Under the pieces are notes generated by a model. That model made no database searches, was not told the DNA's origin, and worked only from the letters and a program-made list of their open reading frames with translations. A DNA stretch of 64,000 nt from Planococcus kocurii (GTDB lineage: Bacteria; Bacillota; Bacilli; Bacillales_A; Planococcaceae): positions 2,596,501-2,660,500 of the forward strand of contig NZ_CP013661.2 in NCBI RefSeq assembly GCF_001465835.2. Direction: 5' to 3'. Position numbers and translations under genes: made by a program. Positions 59,899 through 64,000 of this stretch are shown here, one piece after another (position 1 is the first letter of the stretch; every line of letters begins with the position of its first letter).

Positions 59899-61275
59899 AT
59901 GGAAAAGCATATTGAGGCCGATGATCGATTTGAAAAAGTCCTGTTTATCATCGTTAATTTAATAACTGGGATTTCAGTGATTTATTATTTACTTCACTTA
60001 GGCCAGACTTTCAATAGTGAAGATCCATGGAACCTGTTCATTTTGCTTATTTTTTCTCTTAAATTAGTTATGGACATCTACATCTTCAAAATAGGTTTTG
60101 CTTCTTTTTCGTTAGTGCTGCTGTTTTTACCCATTATTAGCATACTGGGCTTTGCACCGATAGGAGAAGTGCAAGCATTATTCAATGACCGCACTCACCT
60201 CATTGAAAAACACTTTTATACACTGGCATTTAGTGCGCTGTTTTTCTACTACATTTGGTCGATACTGCTGTGGATGACCAATAAAACCTATAGCAATTAC
60301 GATGCTAAAATTTTGTCCTATTATTCAGGGACGGTTCATAGTTTATTGGCGACATGGGTGTTCAGTGCATTAGCTATCGTCTCTTCTATTATCTACTTAC
60401 CTGATCTGCCAGGCTTAGCCTATAAGGATTTGTCGCCTAGCTTATTGCCGGGAAATGCTTGGAATTCTGTTGTCGTAATTTCCTATTTCTTTGTGCTAAT
60501 GGGTGTTAAAGGCAGTGCTATTCGAAAATTCGCGTTATTATTTGTGCCGTTTTGGTTGTTATCGCATTATGCGAGAGTTGATATTTTAGGGTTGTTGCTC
60601 ATTCTGTATATGTTGTTAACTGCAACTAAAAAGCTGGATGTGGTGAAGTCAAAATTTTCCTTTAAGAAAGCAGCATTGATTGCAGGAGGATTGCTGGTGT
60701 TTTCTTATTTGGGTTTGGTTAGGCATTCGGGACTCATTTTTGATGTAGAAGCAATTGTGGATTCTGTATCAATTCTCATTAATTACCCGACGGTTCAAGA
60801 TTTGGTTTATTCAACAGCGGCTGCCATTGAGGTCACTCAAAGCTATGGCAATTACTATACGCTCATCGATTACATCCCTCAGCTCATTCCGTCTTTTTTT
60901 GGAATTGAAGCCCAGAGTCCGCAAGCGGCTCATCTCGTTGCTTCGCTGATTCATACAAATTATGGCTTGTTTGTATATGGTGAATTTTACTTAAATTACG
61001 AAGTCCTTGGACTGATTGCAGCGCCATTTGTTACGTATGCCGTTATTTTCATACCAGCCTTTATACTAAAAAAACTGTTTGGGAAATTTGGTTTGGCGCT
61101 AGGCTATTACTGGATTGTGCTAACCATTGCGCGCGTATTTTGGTATGGTTTTATTTATTTCATTAAGCCGTTAGTCATTATCTTACCTATTTTTATTCTT
61201 ATTTATTTTATTATTTCATCGTTCGAAAAAGAATTAGTAGACAAACCTACGTTAAACTCTACTGATCCTCATTAG
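59899..61275 (+). CDS. O-antigen/polysaccharide polymerase (Wzy-like)
   Basis: A 458-residue membrane protein with 10-12 helices. Like Wzy polymerases it has weak sequence conservation, but the topology, with a large periplasm-side-type loop (residues about 290-350, RHSGLIFDVEAIVD ... LIDYIPQLIPSFFG ... YGLFVYGEFYLNYEVLG), is the usual one. The FGIEAQSP and the GEFYLNYEVLG strips recur in O-antigen polymerase family members. AAAGGGATGAGACG precedes the ATG. Its place among glycosyltransferases and flippases supports polymerising lipid-linked repeat units at the outer face of the membrane. Confidence 0.82.
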   Translation: MEKHIEADDRFEKVLFIIVNLITGISVIYYLLHLGQTFNSEDPWNLFILLIFSLKLVMDIYIFKIGFASFSLVLLFLPIISILGFAPIGEVQALFNDRTHLIEKHFYTLAFSALFFYYIWSILLWMTNKTYSNYDAKILSYYSGTVHSLLATWVFSALAIVSSIIYLPDLPGLAYKDLSPSLLPGNAWNSVVVISYFFVLMGVKGSAIRKFALLFVPFWLLSHYARVDILGLLLILYMLLTATKKLDVVKSKFSFKKAALIAGGLLVFSYLGLVRHSGLIFDVEAIVDSVSILINYPTVQDLVYSTAAAIEVTQSYGNYYTLIDYIPQLIPSFFGIEAQSPQAAHLVASLIHTNYGLFVYGEFYLNYEVLGLIAAPFVTYAVIFIPAFILKKLFGKFGLALGYYWIVLTIARVFWYGFIYFIKPLVIILPIFILIYFIISSFEKELVDKPTLNSTDPH

Positions 61276-61332
61276 CATTTGATACACATGAATAGCGGGC
61301 AAGCAGAGCTTAGTTCGAGGAGGGGATTTAGA

Positions 61333-62442
61333 ATGACTAGAACAAAAAAAAGGGATTTAATTTTTGTTGGACCTTTGCCACCTCCGATATTAGGAGAGAG
61401 TATCGCTCTTCAATCTTTATACAATTCTGATAGGCTGCACAGGCAGTATAAAGTGAAAAAAATCAATTTAAGTCGCAAAGATTTTGAACATCCTGGCGCC
61501 CTTTCTTTTGATAAATTGTTTCACGATTCTTTTGCCATTGGCTATTCGATCTTGCTGTCCCTTCGGATGAAAAATCCGATTTTGTATATTTCAATTTCAC
61601 AAACAAAAATGGGACTTTTACGAGATTGTGTAATGATTCAAGCCTGTAAAGTAGTAGGACGCGGCAAAGTAGTGAGTCATTTGCATGGGAACAATTTAGG
61701 TGGGACGATTGACGCAACTTCTGGAATCACAGAAAAATTTGTTGTCAATACGCTGAAAAAAATTGATGTCGGCATTGTGTTAGGTGAAAAATTGTCAACT
61801 AATTATCGCGGTTATGTCGATCGCATTGAAGTAGTATCTAACGGCATACCTGCAGACTTCATCTTAAAAAATGAAGTGGGTCAAGCGAAGAAGAGCGGAC
61901 CACTTTCTCTCTTGTATTTAAGTAATCTGATGTTCGAAAAAGGCTATGTCGAACTAATCAAAGCAACGACTGCTTTGATCAAAGAAGGCCATAATCTTCG
62001 GTTAAACTTAGTTGGTGGAATTCAAAACGAAAGTGAATTTCAAGAAGTACAACGCTATATTGCGACAAATGAGATGGAGCAGCATATTCAATACCATGGT
62101 CTCAAGCAAGGAGAAGAGAAAAAACGCTTTTTCCTAGAATCAGATATGATGGCTCTGCCAACTAAATACAAAGTAGAAGGTCAGCCGATGTCCATTATCG
62201 AAGGGATGGCCGCTGGATTGCCGATTATTTCTTCAGACCGGGGAATCATCGCAGAATTGATCAAAGACTGCGGAGTTGTCGTTGAACCGACAGTTGAAGG
62301 CGTCAAAACTGCGATCAAAGCTTTGGTATCTGATGATGCAGAACGTATGCGCCTTGGGAGGGTGAGCCGAGAAACATTTGAAGAATTTTATACGGAAGAC
62401 AAATACACTGATTCTGTAGTTGCCATTTTTGACAAACTTTAA
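61333..62442 (+). CDS. Family-4-type glycosyltransferase (GT-B)
   Basis: A 369-residue retaining glycosyltransferase. ATG at 61333 has GAGGAGGGG upstream; an earlier start at 61279 lacks one. The N-terminal half has FVGPLPPPILGESIALQSL; the C-terminal nucleotide-binding half has LLYLSNLMFEKGYVELIKA, YHGLKQGEEKKRFF and ALPTKYKVEGQPMSIIEGMA, with the E-x7-E pattern of GT4. It sits between the polymerase and another GT4 gene, all with short gaps, so they form an operon. Sugar unknown. Confidence 0.92.
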   Translation: MTRTKKRDLIFVGPLPPPILGESIALQSLYNSDRLHRQYKVKKINLSRKDFEHPGALSFDKLFHDSFAIGYSILLSLRMKNPILYISISQTKMGLLRDCVMIQACKVVGRGKVVSHLHGNNLGGTIDATSGITEKFVVNTLKKIDVGIVLGEKLSTNYRGYVDRIEVVSNGIPADFILKNEVGQAKKSGPLSLLYLSNLMFEKGYVELIKATTALIKEGHNLRLNLVGGIQNESEFQEVQRYIATNEMEQHIQYHGLKQGEEKKRFFLESDMMALPTKYKVEGQPMSIIEGMAAGLPIISSDRGIIAELIKDCGVVVEPTVEGVKTAIKALVSDDAERMRLGRVSRETFEEFYTEDKYTDSVVAIFDKL

Positions 62443-62489
62443 ATGGAGACGGCTTTTTTTTGCATGCTCTCTGGAAAAGGAAGTGCCAT

Positions 62490-63797
62490 ATGCTACGTAA
62501 AAAGAAAATTACTTTTGTAATTAATTATTTTTATCCGGAATTAGCTGCGACCAGTCAGTTGATGACAGAGCTGACTGGGTATCTTCAAAAAGATTTTACG
62601 ATTACGGTAATTGCAGCGCAGCCAGGGTATGCCGGCGAAAATCATCAAAGCAAAAAACTCTTTGAAGAAGGATATGTAGAATCGATTAAAGTAGTTCGCA
62701 TTAAACTACCCGAGGTGAATAAAAACTCGAAAGTTAGTCGATTAAAGTATATTTCTTCTTACTTTTTCTTAGCCAATATTGCTTTATTGAAAGAAAAAGG
62801 AACCGATGTCATCTTCACGATTTCTCAGCCCCCTGTATTAGGTGGATTGATCGGCACTATTGGTAAGTTGTTGAAACGTTCGAAGCATGTTTATAGTATT
62901 CATGACTTTAATCCCGAACAAGCTCAGGCAGTAGCCTATACTAACAATCAGTCCGTTTTTAAAATCGCGAAAATAATCGATAAACTAAATTGCAGTTACG
63001 CAGACCAAGTGCTGGTCGTCGGTGAGGACATGGCGGAAACCTTGAGAGGCCGTTTTGAAGATGAGACAGTGCCAAATTATACCGTTATTAGCAATTGGAC
63101 AGATGAAGATGCTATTGTGCCAATTGAAAAAAGCGAGCCTGCGATACGTGGATTTTTGGAGACGCATGGCTTAAAGGACAAGTTTATTGTCATGTACTCA
63201 GGAAATCTAGGGCTCTACTACGACCTAGAGAACTTGATTCAAGTGGCGGACAAATTTAGGGAGCAGCCTGATATTGTCTTCTTATTTATCGGAGAAGGCG
63301 CTGTAAAAGAGCGGATTCAACGATATGTAACTGAAAAAAATCTAGAAAACGTGAAGTTTTTGCCTTATCAACCGAAAGAATTTCTCAAGTATTCATTGAA
63401 TTCGGCGGATGTTCATTTAGTTGTCAATCAAAAAGGCATTAAAGGTGTTTCTGTGCCAAGTAAAATTTATGGGGTTATGGCAGCAGGAAAGCCAGTTCTC
63501 GGTGTTTTGGAACAAGGAAGCGAAGTGCAACGTTTGATTTTTGAAAGTGGAGCAGGAGTGGTCATTGAACCGCAAAATTATGAGGGTGTTATTCACGCTA
63601 TTCATTATTTGCATAGCTTAGATCCAAGGGAACTAAAAGCGATGGGCTTAAAAGGTCGTGCTTATCTTGAGGAAAATTTAACGAGAGCTACCTCTATCAA
63701 CAAATATCGTCAAGTACTCCAGGCAGTGGCAGACAACTCACCGCTTGAACATTCTTTTCAACCAAAACAATATAAAGAAGTTGTCCACAAAAAATAA
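62490..63797 (+). CDS. Family-4 glycosyltransferase (WbuB-like)
   Basis: A 435-residue GT-B enzyme. ATG at 62490 has AAAGGAAG seven bases before it; in-frame upstream starts do not. FVINYFYPELAATSQLMTEL is typical of the WbuB/WcaI group acting early in O-unit or colanic acid assembly; VMYSGNLGLYYDLENLIQVA, LPYQPKEFLKYSLNSADVHL and VPSKIYGVMAAGKPVLGV are the donor-site blocks. It is the last gene of the run, before a strong terminator. Confidence 0.93.
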   Translation: MLRKKKITFVINYFYPELAATSQLMTELTGYLQKDFTITVIAAQPGYAGENHQSKKLFEEGYVESIKVVRIKLPEVNKNSKVSRLKYISSYFFLANIALLKEKGTDVIFTISQPPVLGGLIGTIGKLLKRSKHVYSIHDFNPEQAQAVAYTNNQSVFKIAKIIDKLNCSYADQVLVVGEDMAETLRGRFEDETVPNYTVISNWTDEDAIVPIEKSEPAIRGFLETHGLKDKFIVMYSGNLGLYYDLENLIQVADKFREQPDIVFLFIGEGAVKERIQRYVTEKNLENVKFLPYQPKEFLKYSLNSADVHLVVNQKGIKGVSVPSKIYGVMAAGKPVLGVLEQGSEVQRLIFESGAGVVIEPQNYEGVIHAIHYLHSLDPRELKAMGLKGRAYLEENLTRATSINKYRQVLQAVADNSPLEHSFQPKQYKEVVHKK

Positions 63798-63806
63798 TTA
63801 CAGTTT

Positions 63807-63857
63807 TAAAAAACCACTTCTGAGAAATCAAATGATTTCTCAGAAGTGGTTTTTTAA
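63807..63857. terminator. Terminator closing the polysaccharide operon
   Basis: Perfect stem of about 22 bp (centre CCACTTCTGAGAAATC and complement) with T run. The remaining 143 bases of the window are AT-rich and show no feature. Confidence 0.93.
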
Positions 63858-64000
63858 TGTGGATTTTTGATAAGCAAACAAGTAAATTGCAAACACGTGA
63901 TGTCTAGATAACTAACAAACTAAAAAATGCCTTTAATTTCTAAAAAAAAGAATAATAAAACAACTTAGAAAGCTTGATTTAATAGCATTCGGGATATTAA

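Overview
The window looks like a chromosomal stretch of a low-to-moderate-GC Gram-positive bacterium of the Bacillales, most likely Planococcaceae (Planococcus-like). This is inferred from AGGAGG-type ribosome sites, frequent TTG/GTG starts, many U-rich hairpin terminators, and homologues of Bacillus genes (yvgN, ylmA, ydaK/ydaM, galU). No rRNA, tRNA, integrase, transposase or CRISPR array was seen.

Region 1 (1-14 kb) is metabolic and accessory. It holds the 3' part of an alanine/sodium symporter, a secreted excalibur protein, an ATP-grasp/flavin-monooxygenase pair, an SDR, a HEPN-like protein, a 31-copy 20-bp tandem array, a three-gene exopolysaccharide operon with a degenerate GGDEF receptor, and a nitroreductase-MarR-quinol monooxygenase group whose second monooxygenase copy has a nonsense codon.

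Region 2 (14-24.6 kb) has two unusual fusion proteins. One joins a UvrD-type helicase, a PD-(D/E)XK nuclease and a LexA-type S24 peptidase. The other joins a trypsin-like protease to a DRGH nuclease and overlaps an orphan ABC ATPase. An AtzG-like/amidase pair and a formamidase follow.

Region 3 (24.7-35.3 kb) holds FemAB-like acyltransferases, a DegT-like aminotransferase, an SDR, a carboxyethylornithine-synthase-like dehydrogenase with an apparent ATT start, an SGNH pseudoenzyme, an XRE regulator, a CPA1 antiporter and a MHYT-PAS-GGDEF-EAL protein.

Region 4 (35.5-63.8 kb) is a large surface-polysaccharide locus. It has galU and galE; beta-helix, GT2 and Wzx genes present twice as a cassette; FemAB-like genes; a vioA-like/rmlA/rmlB set pointing to dTDP-4-amino-4,6-dideoxyglucose; fcl/gmd for GDP-fucose; a third flippase; a Wzy-like polymerase; three further glycosyltransferases; and a nucleotidyltransferase/NDP-kinase-like/kinase fusion. 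Together this suggests a Wzx/Wzy-dependent polymer containing fucose and an amino sugar, with amino-acid or acyl decoration possible through the FemAB-like enzymes.

Across regions 1-4, three families of short direct repeats (cores ACGCACGCTCA, GGACAGTATT and GAGGTGCGG) form intergenic arrays with a 20-21 bp period, close to two DNA helical turns. Each lies upstream of a gene. A separate dispersed palindrome with a GGTGCC-T-GGCACC core occurs four times in the first 10.5 kb. These repeats and the two fusion proteins are the strongest candidates for undescribed biology here.
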